The translations under genes were made by a program, and so were the position numbers. This document shows, piece after piece, positions 42,565-51,578 of a stretch of DNA of 64,000 bases. Position 1 is the stretch's first letter. Each line of letters starts with the position of its first letter. The DNA is from Actinomadura citrea (GTDB taxonomy: Bacteria; Actinomycetota; Actinomycetes; Streptosporangiales; Streptosporangiaceae), in assembly GCF_013409045.1 (NCBI RefSeq), contig NZ_JACCBT010000001.1, positions 7,046,669-7,110,668 of the forward strand, written 5' to 3'. Below the pieces are notes generated by a model. That model worked only from the letters and a program-made list of their open reading frames with translations. It did no database searches and was not told the DNA's origin.

Positions 42565-43596
42565 ATGTCTCTGTTCGCGTCGATCAGCGTGCCGCTCGCC
42601 GTCTCGCCGGTCGCCAAGCCGTTCCTGCCCTGGGCCGAGAACGGCACCCCGGAGGCGGCCTGCAGGAACACGGACCCCAGCGTCTCGTGCCGGCTGGTCT
42701 GGAACATCTCGAAGAACACCGGCTTCACCGAGTTCTGGGCCACCTGGCTGGACAAGCCGCTCAGCACGCTGCTGTGGATCACCCTGACCTTCGTGGTCGC
42801 GCTGATCGTGAAGAACATCGCGCACCGCATGATCACCAAGGTCACGCTGGGAATGGCCGAGGGCACGATGTCGGAGAGGGTCCGGGACCGGTCCCGGACG
42901 GTCTTCGAGGGCAGCCCCGCCCTCCTCAACAGGCGGCGCGCCCAGCGGGCCCAGACGCTCGGCTCGGTGCTGCGCTCCATCGCGTCCATCATCATCATGG
43001 GGACGGCCGCGTTCAGCATCCTCGGCTCTCTCGGCCTCAACCTCGCGCCCATCCTGGCCAGCGCCAGCGTCATCGGCGTCGCGGTCGGCTTCGGCGCGCA
43101 GAACATCGTCAAGGACTTCCTCGCCGGGCTGTTCATGCTCCTGGAGGACCAGTACGGCGTCGGGGACGTCATCGACGTGGGCAGCGCCAAGGGGACGGTC
43201 GAGGCCGTCACCCTGCGGGTCACCCGCATGCGGGACGTCGACGGCGTCGTCTGGTACGTCCCGAACGGCGAGATCAAGAAGGTCGGGAACGAGTCGCAGA
43301 ACTGGGGTCGCGCCGTCCTGGACATCCCGGTCGACATCAACGAGGACACCGAGAAGGTCAAGGAGATCCTGCAGGCCACCGCCGACCAACTGGTCGCGGA
43401 CGCGCCCTGGAGCGACATCGTCCTGGAGCAGCCCTCGGTGTGGGGCGTGCAGGCCCTCGCGGGCGACGCCATCGTGATCCGCGTCGTGCTGAAGACGGTG
43501 CCGGGCAGGCAGGGCGACATCGCCCGCGAGCTGCGCGAACGCGTCAAGCGGGCGTTCGACGAGGCGGGCGTCACCGTCGCCACCCCCGCGCCCTGA
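42565..43596 (+). CDS. MscS-family mechanosensitive ion channel
   Basis: 343 residues. TM helices are near 72-88 and 140-158; the pore helix TM3 is LAPILASASVIGVAVGFGAQNIVKDFLAG, followed by the MscS beta domain (YGVGDVIDVGSAKGTVEAVT, VWYVPNGEI) and a C-terminal alpha/beta domain. An N-terminal outside segment carries two Cys (AACRNTDPSVSC) that could form a disulfide. It acts as a pressure-release channel on osmotic downshift. The ATG is the best start seen; the purine-rich GGGGAGGG is rather far upstream (13 bases). Confidence 0.9.
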   Translation: MSLFASISVPLAVSPVAKPFLPWAENGTPEAACRNTDPSVSCRLVWNISKNTGFTEFWATWLDKPLSTLLWITLTFVVALIVKNIAHRMITKVTLGMAEGTMSERVRDRSRTVFEGSPALLNRRRAQRAQTLGSVLRSIASIIIMGTAAFSILGSLGLNLAPILASASVIGVAVGFGAQNIVKDFLAGLFMLLEDQYGVGDVIDVGSAKGTVEAVTLRVTRMRDVDGVVWYVPNGEIKKVGNESQNWGRAVLDIPVDINEDTEKVKEILQATADQLVADAPWSDIVLEQPSVWGVQALAGDAIVIRVVLKTVPGRQGDIARELRERVKRAFDEAGVTVATPAP

Positions 43597-43657
43597 CCCG
43601 CCTCCCGAGTGGATCAAGGTGAGGAAGAGGACGTGTCTCACATAGGGTGGGGGCGCT

Positions 43658-44041
43658 ATGGCTGAACAGGTGACCTTCTACGAAGCGGTCGGCGGCGAGG
43701 AGACCTTCCACCGGCTGGTCCACCGCTTCTACCAGGGGGTCGCGGACGACCCCGACCTCCGCGCCCTCTACCCCGAGGAGGACCTCGGTCCGGCCGAGGA
43801 GAGGCTGCGTCTCTTCCTGATCCAGTACTGGGGCGGCCCCAACACCTACAGCATGCAGCGCGGGCACCCGAGGCTGCGGATGCGTCACGTGCCCTTCGTC
43901 ATCGGCGCGGCCGAGCGGGACGCGTGGCTGCGGCACATGCGCGTCGCGGTGGACGAGCTCGGCCTTCCCGAGGATCTGGAGAGGCAGCTCTGGGCCTACT
44001 TCACGATGGCGGCGCAGAGCATGGTGAACGCCCCTACGTGA
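43658..44041 (+). CDS. glbO: Group II truncated haemoglobin (trHbO)
   Basis: 127 residues. The group II signature is FYEAVGGEETFHRLVHRFYQ at the start, LRALYPEEDLGPAEERL, then GGPNTYSMQRGHPRLRMRH with the proximal His in RMRHVPF. The length and the Trp-containing end AERDAWLRHM match mycobacterial GlbO. It binds O2 and may assist respiration or nitric oxide/peroxide defence. It ends 18 bp before the GH13 gene, so the two are probably co-transcribed. Confidence 0.95.
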   Translation: MAEQVTFYEAVGGEETFHRLVHRFYQGVADDPDLRALYPEEDLGPAEERLRLFLIQYWGGPNTYSMQRGHPRLRMRHVPFVIGAAERDAWLRHMRVAVDELGLPEDLERQLWAYFTMAAQSMVNAPT

Positions 44042-44059
44042 GCGGGTAGAGGGCCCCGT

Positions 44060-45631
44060 ATGACACGAACCCCTTGGTGGCGCAACGCCGTCGTGTACGA
44101 GGTCTACGTCCGCAGCTTCGCCGATGCCGACGGGAACGGCGAAGGCGACCTCCAGGGGATCCGGTCCCGGCTCGGTCACCTGCGCGATCTCGGTGTGGAC
44201 GCGCTGTGGCTCACCCCCTTCTACACCTCCCCGCTCGCGGACGGCGGCTACGACGTGGCCGACTACCGCGACGTCGACCCCCGGTTCGGCACGCTGGACG
44301 ACTTCGACGCCCTCGTCGCGGACGTGCACGCCCACGGGATGCGACTGATCGTCGACATCGTCCCGAACCACTCCTCCGACCGGCATCGCTGGTTCCGGGA
44401 GGCGCTCGCGGCGCCTCCCGGGTCACCCGCGCGCTCCCGCTACATCTTCCGGTCCGGCAAGCCAGGGGAGCGTCCCGGCGAGGACGGCCCGCCGAACGAC
44501 TGGCCGTCGGCGTTCGGCGGTCCCGCCTGGACGCGGCTGGACGACGGCGAGTGGTACCTGCACCTGTACGCGCCCGAGCAGCCCGACCTCAACTGGCGCA
44601 ACCCCGACGTGCGGCACGAGTTCGAGGACATCCTGCGGTTCTGGCTCGACCGCGGCGTGGACGGCTTCCGCATCGACGTCGCCGCCGGCCTGTTCAAGGA
44701 CGAGTCGTTCCGCGACCTCCACGGCCAGGACCGGCGCATGCCGAACGGCCCCGTGTACAGCCGGCCCGAAGTCCACGACGTCTACCGGAGGTGGCGCCAG
44801 ATCCTCGACGAGTACGACGGCGACCGCATGGCCATAGGCGAGGTGTGGACGGACGGCCCGGAAGACCTCGCGCTGTACCTGCGTCCAGACGAGCTGCACC
44901 AGGTCTTCCAGTTCGACCTGCAAACGGCCCCGTGGTCGGCCATGGCGTTCCGCGAAGTGATCGACGGCGCGCTGAAGGCCGTCGCTCCCATGGGCGCCGC
45001 TCCGACGTGGGTGCTGTCGAGCCATGACTCCGTCCGCCACGTCACCCGTTATGAGCAGCAGGGGGTCTTCCAGGGCATCGGGCACGCCCGGGCCAAGGCC
45101 GCGTTACTGCTGCTCTTGGCACTTCCTGGGTCGGCCTACCTTTACCAGGGCGAGGAACTGGGGCTGCCCGAGGTGACCGATCTGCCGGACGACGCCCGGC
45201 AGGACCCCATCTTCAAGCGCACGAACGGGCAGAGCGCGGGACGCGACGGCTGCCGGGTACCGCTGCCTTGGTCGGGCCGCGCCGAGCCCTACGGCTTCTC
45301 CCCCGACGGCGTCCGGCCGTGGCTGCCGATGCCGGAGCGGTGGGCGTCCTTGGCCGCTGAGGCGCAGGCGTCCGACCCCTCCTCCATGCTGAGCTGGTAC
45401 CGCGAGGCGCTCGCGCTGCGCCGCCGCCTGCACGGCGACCTCCCGGAAGACCTGGAGTGGATCGACTCCCCCGAGACCGCCCTCTTCTTCCGGCGCGGTT
45501 CCCTGGTCCTCGCCCTCAACTGCGGCGAGAACCCTGTGCGCCTCCCTGCGGGCACCCCGCTCCTGACCAGCACGCCCCTCTACGGCGAGTTGCTTCCCGG
45601 CAACACCGCCGCCTGGCTGAGCGCCCCCTGA
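44060..45631 (+). CDS. GH13 alpha-glucosidase
   Basis: 523 residues, an intracellular GH13 barrel. Region I is DIVPNHSSD, region II GFRIDVAAG with nucleophile Asp206, region III AIGEVW with acid/base Glu261 and region IV LSSHDSVRHVTRY with Asp323. The HDSVRH form and the short-chain loop set point to an oligo-alpha-glucosidase (maltose/trehalose/sucrose-type, GH13_30-like) rather than an amylase. No signal peptide is seen. It follows glbO closely and is closed by a very strong hairpin. Confidence 0.92.
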   Translation: MTRTPWWRNAVVYEVYVRSFADADGNGEGDLQGIRSRLGHLRDLGVDALWLTPFYTSPLADGGYDVADYRDVDPRFGTLDDFDALVADVHAHGMRLIVDIVPNHSSDRHRWFREALAAPPGSPARSRYIFRSGKPGERPGEDGPPNDWPSAFGGPAWTRLDDGEWYLHLYAPEQPDLNWRNPDVRHEFEDILRFWLDRGVDGFRIDVAAGLFKDESFRDLHGQDRRMPNGPVYSRPEVHDVYRRWRQILDEYDGDRMAIGEVWTDGPEDLALYLRPDELHQVFQFDLQTAPWSAMAFREVIDGALKAVAPMGAAPTWVLSSHDSVRHVTRYEQQGVFQGIGHARAKAALLLLLALPGSAYLYQGEELGLPEVTDLPDDARQDPIFKRTNGQSAGRDGCRVPLPWSGRAEPYGFSPDGVRPWLPMPERWASLAAEAQASDPSSMLSWYREALALRRRLHGDLPEDLEWIDSPETALFFRRGSLVLALNCGENPVRLPAGTPLLTSTPLYGELLPGNTAAWLSAP

Positions 45632-45640
45632 ACGCGCGAC

Positions 45641-45689
45641 GCGGTGTGCCGGTCCGTGCGAGGGGGCAACGCACGGACCGGCACACCGC
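45641..45689. terminator. 20-bp perfect-stem bidirectional terminator
   Basis: GCGGTGTGCCGGTCCGTGCG (45641-45660) and its exact reverse complement (45670-45689) surround a 9-base loop. It lies between the stops of two convergent genes, 9 and 27 bases away. It has no T tract but is the most stable hairpin in the window. Confidence 0.8.
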
Positions 45690-45716
45690 GGTACTTCGCG
45701 GGAAGGGTGCCTCCGG

Positions 45717-47150
45717 CTACAGCGGCGGACGCTGGAGCTGGAGCGGGTCGTCGGCCATGGGGGCCGACTTGAGGGTCTGCATGCCGGTCCCGACGCCCGC
45801 CCAGCGCTTGACGTCGGCGGTCGCCTTGGTCTGCTCGTCACCGGGCAGCTTGGCGATGAGCCGGCCGCTGTGGTTCATCCCCGGGGCGACGTAGACGGCC
45901 GAGTCGCGGCTGCCGTGCCCGAGGCGGAACGGCTCGGAGCCCCACGGGTCGTTGGCGCCGTACAGGAACAGCATGTGCTCGGCGTTCCCGCGCACCCAGC
46001 GATCGATGTCGCGCATGGCGCGGCCGTTGTCGAACCGCATGGGGATGTCACGCGGAACGTAGGTGCGCGGCTGGTAGCTGTCCTCGTACCGCAGCAGCGG
46101 CCGCAGGTGCTTGAACTTCGGCGTCGGCCAGCCCAGCTGCGTCCCCGCCTGGTAGTAGTACGGGATGTACGGGGCGAGGCCCTGGTCGCTGTAGAACGAC
46201 AGGCCCGAGATGTTGTCGAGCGTCTGGTAGATCTCGTCGTCCGAGGCGTCCACCGCGGGCAGCGACGCGCAGTCGGACTGCAGGCTGTACTGCCAGAAGC
46301 CCCACTCGTAGTCCATCACCGAGTTCTCGAACGCGCGGTCCTGGCTGCGCAGGATGCTGAACGTCCAGCCGTTCTCGTCGGCGGCGGCCTTGAAGCGCTT
46401 GAGCATCGCGGGGCGGCGCTTGAGGAACTCGCGCGCCAGCGCCTTGACGTGGGTGCGGCACCCGGGGTCGGAGCCGACCGTCTGGAAGAACTTGTCGTAG
46501 GCGCGGTCGTCGTTGTTGTTGACGTCGTTCGGCGCCACGTACACGACGCTGCCGTCGACGTCACGCGGGTAGAACCGCTTGTGGTAGACGGCCGTCATGC
46601 CGCCCTTGCTGGCCCCCGTCGAGATCCACTTGCCCTGGTAGATCGTCTTCAGGGCGCCGATCAGCCGGTGCTCGTCGGTGGCCGCCTGCCAGATCGTGTC
46701 CTTCTTCCAGTCCGTCGGCTCCGGACGGGACGGGGTGAAGTACCGGTATTCGACCGAGATCTGGTTGCCGTCGACCAGTGCCGTCGGCTCGGAGGTGAAC
46801 ATCGTCTCCGGCGTGTTGTACCCGCTGGTGTAGAGCACCATGGGACGGTCCGCCGACTTGTGCTGCAACATGATGCGCTGCTCGAACCACTGCCCCCGCG
46901 GGTTGCGGTGGTCGACAGGCTGCCTGTACTCCAACCAGAACCAGCGGTAGCCGGGCAAGGTGGACTGTTTCTCCGTCACCTGCATGCCGGGGATCGCCTT
47001 CAGCTGGGCGAGGATGTCGCCCGCCTGGGCGGCGCCGGCCTTCACCGTGCCCGCCTGGGCCGGGCCCGCGGCCTGCGCCGCGGTGGCCCCCGCCCCGGTG
47101 ATGCCCGCGGCGAGCAGCAGTGCCATGGCTCCTCGTGAGACGCGCCGCAT
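45717..47150 (-). CDS. Secreted S37-type tripeptidyl aminopeptidase (PS-10 like)
   Basis: 477 residues with a Sec signal peptide (MRRVSRGAMALLLAAGITGA, cleavage after AQA near residue 27) and no lipobox. The mature enzyme has an alpha/beta-hydrolase core; the nucleophile is Ser181 in TGASKGGMTAVYH, with GANDPWGSEPF and PGMNHSGRL carrying the likely Asp and His. These match the Streptomyces secreted prolyl tri/tetrapeptidyl aminopeptidase family. It degrades peptides outside the cell. ATG with AAAGGGG six bases upstream is chosen. Confidence 0.9.
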   Translation of the reverse strand: MRRVSRGAMALLLAAGITGAGATAAQAAGPAQAGTVKAGAAQAGDILAQLKAIPGMQVTEKQSTLPGYRWFWLEYRQPVDHRNPRGQWFEQRIMLQHKSADRPMVLYTSGYNTPETMFTSEPTALVDGNQISVEYRYFTPSRPEPTDWKKDTIWQAATDEHRLIGALKTIYQGKWISTGASKGGMTAVYHKRFYPRDVDGSVVYVAPNDVNNNDDRAYDKFFQTVGSDPGCRTHVKALAREFLKRRPAMLKRFKAAADENGWTFSILRSQDRAFENSVMDYEWGFWQYSLQSDCASLPAVDASDDEIYQTLDNISGLSFYSDQGLAPYIPYYYQAGTQLGWPTPKFKHLRPLLRYEDSYQPRTYVPRDIPMRFDNGRAMRDIDRWVRGNAEHMLFLYGANDPWGSEPFRLGHGSRDSAVYVAPGMNHSGRLIAKLPGDEQTKATADVKRWAGVGTGMQTLKSAPMADDPLQLQRPPL

Positions 47151-47462
47151 TGTGCCCCTTTCACGTGGGTTCTCCACATTCGCGTCGCGACCCTAGAGGG
47201 AGAAGCCCGGCCAAAACGGATTGCTGTTGGGCTTGTTACCTATCCGTGACGGGTCGGTTGTCACCCGATCAGACCGGAAATCAAGCCCAGGAGGGGCGGA
47301 ACCGTGATCAGGCAGGCAATGGCGCTCACGCTGGAGGAACGCGAACCCACCGGGTGAACCTCGATCACGTCCGGAACGGCGCACAGCCGCGCCAGAGATC
47401 AGACCCGGGAAAAGTCGGCCGGTCCGGGAGCGGCGATCGGGTCAGGAGGGGTGAGACGGGGG
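47151..47462. other. Upstream region of the secreted peptidase gene
   Basis: 312 bp with no credible gene. It must hold the peptidase promoter. On that strand GTGACA and a GGATAGGTAAC patch are seen about 90 bases upstream of the start, but I cannot assign a sigma factor. I see no repeat or RNA element. Confidence 0.4.
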
Positions 47463-48056
47463 TCAGGCGGGAGGGGCAAGGGTGAAGCCGTCGTCCCAGG
47501 GGGCCAGGCGTTCGAAGAACCGCTCGTCGTGCCAGCGTCCGTCCAGGTGGATGTGGCGGCGGGCCGTCCCCACAAGCGTGAAGCCGTTGCGTTCGAGCAC
47601 GCGCTGGGACGCGAGGTTGTCGACTCTCGTGAACGCTTCGACGCGGTGCAGGCGGAGCGCACCGAACGCAACGTCCATGGCCTGCCTGACGGCCTCGGTG
47701 GCGACGCCCCTGCCCGCGTGCGCGCGCGCCACCCAGTAGCCGACGAAGCAGCTCTGGAGGGGCCCGCGCAGGATGTTGTTGAGCGTGATGCGCCCGGCGA
47801 CCTCGCCGTCGACGAGGATGACGCCCGGCCACATCTCCTGCGCCGCGTACGCCTCGACCAGCTCGCGCAGGTTGTCGCGCTGGCCGTCGACGGTGAAGTA
47901 CGCCTCGCCCCGTTCCGGTTCCCAGGGACGCAGGTAGGCGCGGTTCTCCCGGTACAGCGCCGCGAGCGCCACCGCGTCCGCCATCTGGACGGCGCGCAGG
48001 CGCACCCCTGCTCGACGGCCGTCGAGCGCGGGCGGAGGGCCGGCGAGCGCCGTCAT
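47463..48056 (-). CDS. GNAT family N-acetyltransferase (RimJ/RimL type)
   Basis: 197 residues: VRLRAVQMADAVALAALYRE, the GRITLNNI strand, the acetyl-CoA loop GYWVARAHAGRGVATEAVRQ near 125, and VEAFTRVDNLASQRVLERNGF. The last segment is the RimJ/RimL mark; these acetylate protein N-termini or small amines. Its ATG overlaps the stop of the thioesterase by 4 bp, so they are coupled. Confidence 0.92.
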   Translation of the reverse strand: MTALAGPPPALDGRRAGVRLRAVQMADAVALAALYRENRAYLRPWEPERGEAYFTVDGQRDNLRELVEAYAAQEMWPGVILVDGEVAGRITLNNILRGPLQSCFVGYWVARAHAGRGVATEAVRQAMDVAFGALRLHRVEAFTRVDNLASQRVLERNGFTLVGTARRHIHLDGRWHDERFFERLAPWDDGFTLAPPA

Positions 48057-48484
48057 GCGCGGGGCACCACGTACCGCCCGATGAACTCCCGTTCCTCCGG
48101 GGTGAAGCGGCGCAGGCGGTTCGCCTCCACGTCGAACGCGACGAGGGTCGAGGTCGCCGCGGCGTACACGTGGTCGTCGTCCCGCACCTCGTAGGCCAGC
48201 TTGAACGACGCGGCGCGGGCCTCGGTCACCCACGTCTCCACCCGGATCGGGTAGACGGTCGGCAGCAGCGGGTGCCGGTAGTCGATCTCGTGCCGGGAGA
48301 TCACCATGCCGCGAACGGGCTGCTCCCCCTTGCGCACCGGGTCGCCGTGGAACATCTCCAGCCGCGCGTCCTCCAGGTAACCGAGGAACTTGACGTTGTT
48401 CACGTGTCCCTGGGAGTCGATGTCGCCGAATCGGATCTTGAACTCGTAGACGTGGCGGTACTCGGCCGCGGGCAACTGCTGCAT
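48053..48484 (-). CDS. Acyl-CoA thioesterase (4HBT hotdog family)
   Basis: 143 residues with a single hotdog domain. The catalytic Asp lies in IRFGDIDSQGHVNNVKFLGYL near residue 20-25, the YbgC/4-hydroxybenzoyl-CoA thioesterase mark. It hydrolyses an acyl-CoA of unknown chain. It is the first gene of a two-gene unit with the GNAT enzyme; its ATG follows a purine-rich GCGAGGAC. Confidence 0.92.
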   Translation of the reverse strand: MQQLPAAEYRHVYEFKIRFGDIDSQGHVNNVKFLGYLEDARLEMFHGDPVRKGEQPVRGMVISRHEIDYRHPLLPTVYPIRVETWVTEARAASFKLAYEVRDDDHVYAAATSTLVAFDVEANRLRRFTPEEREFIGRYVVPRA

Positions 48485-48527
48485 GTCCTCGCCTGGGTGC
48501 GGGGGAACCTGGGTGGTCGGCCCGATG

Positions 48528-49871
48528 CTACCCGGAGCGGGCCGAGTCCCTGACCAGGCAGGGGCGCTTCGGGTCGAACCGCCAGTCCGGGATCAGGTAC
48601 CTCATCGCGGCGGCGTCGTCGCGGTCGCCCAGCCCGTACCGGACGTAGAGGTCGTGCGCCTCCTCGACGCGCTGGTCGTCGAGGTCGACGCCGAGCCCCG
48701 GGCCCTCGGGCAGCGCGATCGCGCCGTCCGCGATCCGCGGCGGGTCGGTCGTGAGGCGCTGGCCGTCCTGCCAGATCCAGTGCGTGTCGATCGCGGTGAT
48801 CTCGCCGGGCGCGGCCGCGGCGACGTGGGTGAACATCGCCAGGGACACGTCGAAGTGGTTGTTGGAGTGCGAGCCCCAGGTCAGCCCCCACGCCTCGCAG
48901 AGCTGCGCGACCCGCACCGAGCCGCGCATCGTCCAGAAGTGCGGGTCGGCGAGGGGGATGTCCACCGCGTCCAGCCGGATCGCGTGGCCGAGCTGCCGCC
49001 AGTCGACCGCGATCATGTTCGTGGCGGTGCGCAGGCCGGTGGCGCGGCGGAACTCGGCCATCGTCTCCCGGCCCGAGTAGCCGTGCTCGGCGCCGCACGG
49101 GTCCTCGGCGTAGGCGAGGACGTCCCGCAGCCCGGTGCCGATCCGGACGGCCTCCTCCAGCGACCAGGCGCCGTTCGGGTCCAGGTTGACGCGGGCGCCG
49201 GGGAACCGCTCGGCGAGCGCCCGCACGGCCCGCGCCTCCTCCTCGCCGCGCAGGACGCCGCCCTTGAGCTTGAAGTCGGCGAACCCGTAGTGCTCGCGCG
49301 CGGCCTCCGCCTGCCGGACGATCGCCTCGGGCGTCAGCGCCTCCTCGCGCCGCACCCGCAGCCAGCCGTCCGCTCCGTGCGGTGGTGCTTCGTACGGAAG
49401 GTCCGTTCTGTTGCGGTCACCGACGTAGAAGAGGTAGCCGAGCACCGGGACCGTGCGGCGCTGGACGCCGTCGCCGAGCAGCGCCGCCACCGGCACGCCG
49501 AGGAACCGCCCCATCAGGTCGAGCAGCGCCGCCTCGATCGCGCTCAGCGCGTGCACGGTGATCCTGGTGTCGTGCGTGAGCGGGCCGCGTCCGCCCGCGT
49601 CCAGGTGGCCGAACGTCGCGCGGACGGTGTTGAGGATCTCGTCCGAGCGCCCGATGGGCTTGCCGACGACCAGCGCGCGGGCGTCCTCCAGCATCCGCCG
49701 GATGCCCTCGCCGCCCGGTACCTCCCCGACGCCCGTACTGCCGGACGAGTCGGTCAGCAGCACCAGGTTCCGCGTGAAGAACGGCCCGTGGGCGCCGCCC
49801 AGGTTGAGCAGCATGCTGTCGCGTCCGGCGACCGGCACGACCCGCATCCCGGTGACGACCGGCGTGCTCAC
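48528..49871 (-). CDS. gudD: Glucarate dehydratase
   Basis: 447-residue enolase-superfamily enzyme that dehydrates D-glucarate (and usually L-idarate) to 5-keto-4-deoxyglucarate. GFADFKLKGG gives the KxK base near residue 205. Metal ligands are in RVNLDPNGAW, AYAEDPCG and TATNMIAVDW; the His base is in WGSHSNNHFDVSLAM. The GTG start overlaps the upstream dehydrogenase stop (GTGA), so translation is coupled. The next-step enzyme, 5-keto-4-deoxyglucarate dehydratase, is not in the window. Confidence 0.94.
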   Translation of the reverse strand: MSTPVVTGMRVVPVAGRDSMLLNLGGAHGPFFTRNLVLLTDSSGSTGVGEVPGGEGIRRMLEDARALVVGKPIGRSDEILNTVRATFGHLDAGGRGPLTHDTRITVHALSAIEAALLDLMGRFLGVPVAALLGDGVQRRTVPVLGYLFYVGDRNRTDLPYEAPPHGADGWLRVRREEALTPEAIVRQAEAAREHYGFADFKLKGGVLRGEEEARAVRALAERFPGARVNLDPNGAWSLEEAVRIGTGLRDVLAYAEDPCGAEHGYSGRETMAEFRRATGLRTATNMIAVDWRQLGHAIRLDAVDIPLADPHFWTMRGSVRVAQLCEAWGLTWGSHSNNHFDVSLAMFTHVAAAAPGEITAIDTHWIWQDGQRLTTDPPRIADGAIALPEGPGLGVDLDDQRVEEAHDLYVRYGLGDRDDAAAMRYLIPDWRFDPKRPCLVRDSARSG

Positions 49872-51403
49872 CGCGGTGCCCCCTGGTAGGCGATCGGCCG
49901 CTGGAACCGCTCGACGGCGAGGCTCCCGACGGACGTCGCCCGCGCGTCGGACGTCGCCGGATACGGTCCGCCGTGCACCATGGCGTGCCCGACCCGGACG
50001 CCGGTGGGCCACCCGCCCCACAGGATCCGTCCGGCGAGCCGCTCCAGGACGGGCAGCAGCCGCGCCGCCGCCTCACCCCGTCCGTGGATCGTCGCGGTCA
50101 GCTGGCCCTCCAGGCCGCGGGCCAGCCCGATGACCTCGTCGAGGTCGGCGCAGCGGACGACGAGCGAGCAGGCGCCGAAGATCTCGTCCTGGAGGTCGGG
50201 CCCGAAGTCCCCGGCGTCCACGGCCGCGAGGGCGGCCCGGCATCCGGCGACCGCGTCCGGCTCCCGGCCGCGCGCGAGGATCTCCACGCCGGGACGCCTT
50301 CCGAGCTTGTCGACCCCTTCGGCGTAGGCGCGGGCCAGGCTTCGGGTGAGCATGGGGGCCCCGGGGTCGGCCCCGATCGCCGTCGCCGCCGCGTCCAGGA
50401 AGGCGTCGAGACCGGGTCCCCTGATCGCGAAGACGAGGCCCGGGTTCGTGCAGAACTGCCCGGCCCCAAGGGTCACCGACCCGGCGTATTCCTCCGCCAG
50501 CCCGGCGGCGCGCTCCGCCAGCGCGTCGGGCAGCAGGAAGACCGGGTTGACGCTGCTCATCTCCGCGTAGACGGGGATCGGCCGCGGCCGGGCCGCCGCC
50601 GCGCCCGCGATCGCCAGGCCCGCCTTCCGCGATCCGGTGAACCCGACCGCCTGGACCCGCGCGTCGGTGACGAGCGCGGTGCCGAGCGTCGGCCCGTCGC
50701 CGTACAGCATCGAGAAGACGCCCTCGGGCAGCTCCGCCTCCCGGACGGCCTCCACGACGGCCCGTCCGGCCAGCTCGCACGTGCCGGGGTGGGCGTCGTG
50801 CGCCTTGGCGATCACCGGGCAGCCCGCCGCGAGCGCGGCGGCGGTGTCGCCGCCCGCCACCGAGAACGCCAGCGGGAAGTTGCTCGCACCGAAGACCGCG
50901 ACGGGCCCGAGCGGCACCCGGCCCTGCCGGATCTCGGGCGCACCCTCGCCCGCCGGGTCGACGCTCGTCGCCGTCCCGCCCGCGAGATCGGCGCCCTCCG
51001 GCGGGTTCGAGCCGTGGCGCGCGGTGACGCCGGGTGTCGCCGCCGCGCGCAGGTCGGATGCGAACAGGCGCAGCTGCCCCGACGTCCGCGCGACCTCGCC
51101 GGTCAGCCGGGCGGTGGGGAGGCCGGTCTCGGACGCGGCGCGCCGGACGAGATCGGCGGCCTGCGCGTCGAGCCTCCCGGCGATCCCGTCGAGCAACGCG
51201 GCGCGTTCCTCGGGGCTCGTCGCGCGGTAGGCGTCGAACGCCTCCTCCGCGAGACCGCAGGCCCGGTCCACCTCGGCGTCGCCGCCGTAGCGGTATTCCG
51301 GTTCGAGACGTTCCCCGGTACGGGGATCGACGGCGGTGATCGCCCTCCCCGTCCCGGTGACGCGCTCGAACCCGATCAGCATCTGCCCGGTGAGCTGCGC
51401 CAA
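49868..51403 (-). CDS. 2,5-dioxovalerate (alpha-ketoglutaric semialdehyde) dehydrogenase
   Basis: 511-residue ALDH of the KGSADH type, oxidising 2,5-dioxopentanoate to 2-oxoglutarate. GPVAVFGASNFPLAFSVAGG is the typical cofactor region, AEMSSVNPVF replaces the common ELGG segment with the catalytic Glu, and the nucleophile is in AGQFCTNPG near residue 312. It starts at TTG with GGAGGACGGGG upstream; an ATG seven codons later (MLIGFERV) is an alternative. It forms a two-gene glucarate unit with gudD. Confidence 0.92.
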   Translation of the reverse strand: MAQLTGQMLIGFERVTGTGRAITAVDPRTGERLEPEYRYGGDAEVDRACGLAEEAFDAYRATSPEERAALLDGIAGRLDAQAADLVRRAASETGLPTARLTGEVARTSGQLRLFASDLRAAATPGVTARHGSNPPEGADLAGGTATSVDPAGEGAPEIRQGRVPLGPVAVFGASNFPLAFSVAGGDTAAALAAGCPVIAKAHDAHPGTCELAGRAVVEAVREAELPEGVFSMLYGDGPTLGTALVTDARVQAVGFTGSRKAGLAIAGAAAARPRPIPVYAEMSSVNPVFLLPDALAERAAGLAEEYAGSVTLGAGQFCTNPGLVFAIRGPGLDAFLDAAATAIGADPGAPMLTRSLARAYAEGVDKLGRRPGVEILARGREPDAVAGCRAALAAVDAGDFGPDLQDEIFGACSLVVRCADLDEVIGLARGLEGQLTATIHGRGEAAARLLPVLERLAGRILWGGWPTGVRVGHAMVHGGPYPATSDARATSVGSLAVERFQRPIAYQGAPR

Positions 51404-51484
51404 CGTCCCCGTCCTCCTCGGTTGGGCGGAATGCCTGAACCGGACGATAGGAGACGCGATCGATACCTGTCCAACACGAAGAAC

Positions 51485-51498
51485 GCATCGTTCGATGC
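51485..51498. promoter_or_regulatory. Palindrome upstream of the glucarate operon
   Basis: GCATCG-TT-CGATGC, perfect 6-bp arms, about 85 bp before the first gene. On the operon strand TTGGAC and TATCGT follow downstream with a 19-bp spacer. This may be an operator/promoter pair for sugar-acid control, e.g. GntR or IclR type. Confidence 0.3.
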
Positions 51499-51529
51499 TC
51501 CGCGCGTATCACCGGCCGCGCCGGGAACG

Positions 51530-51565
51530 CGAACGGCCGCGCGATCGGGATCGCGCGTCCGTTCG
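51530..51565. terminator. Hairpin terminator after ettA
   Basis: CGAACGG-CC-GCGCGA pairs with TCGCGC-GT-CCGTTCG over a 6-base loop: 13 pairs with one 2x2 internal loop, 14 bases beyond the ettA stop. Confidence 0.55.
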
Positions 51566-51578
51566 GGGGCGACCGGAG

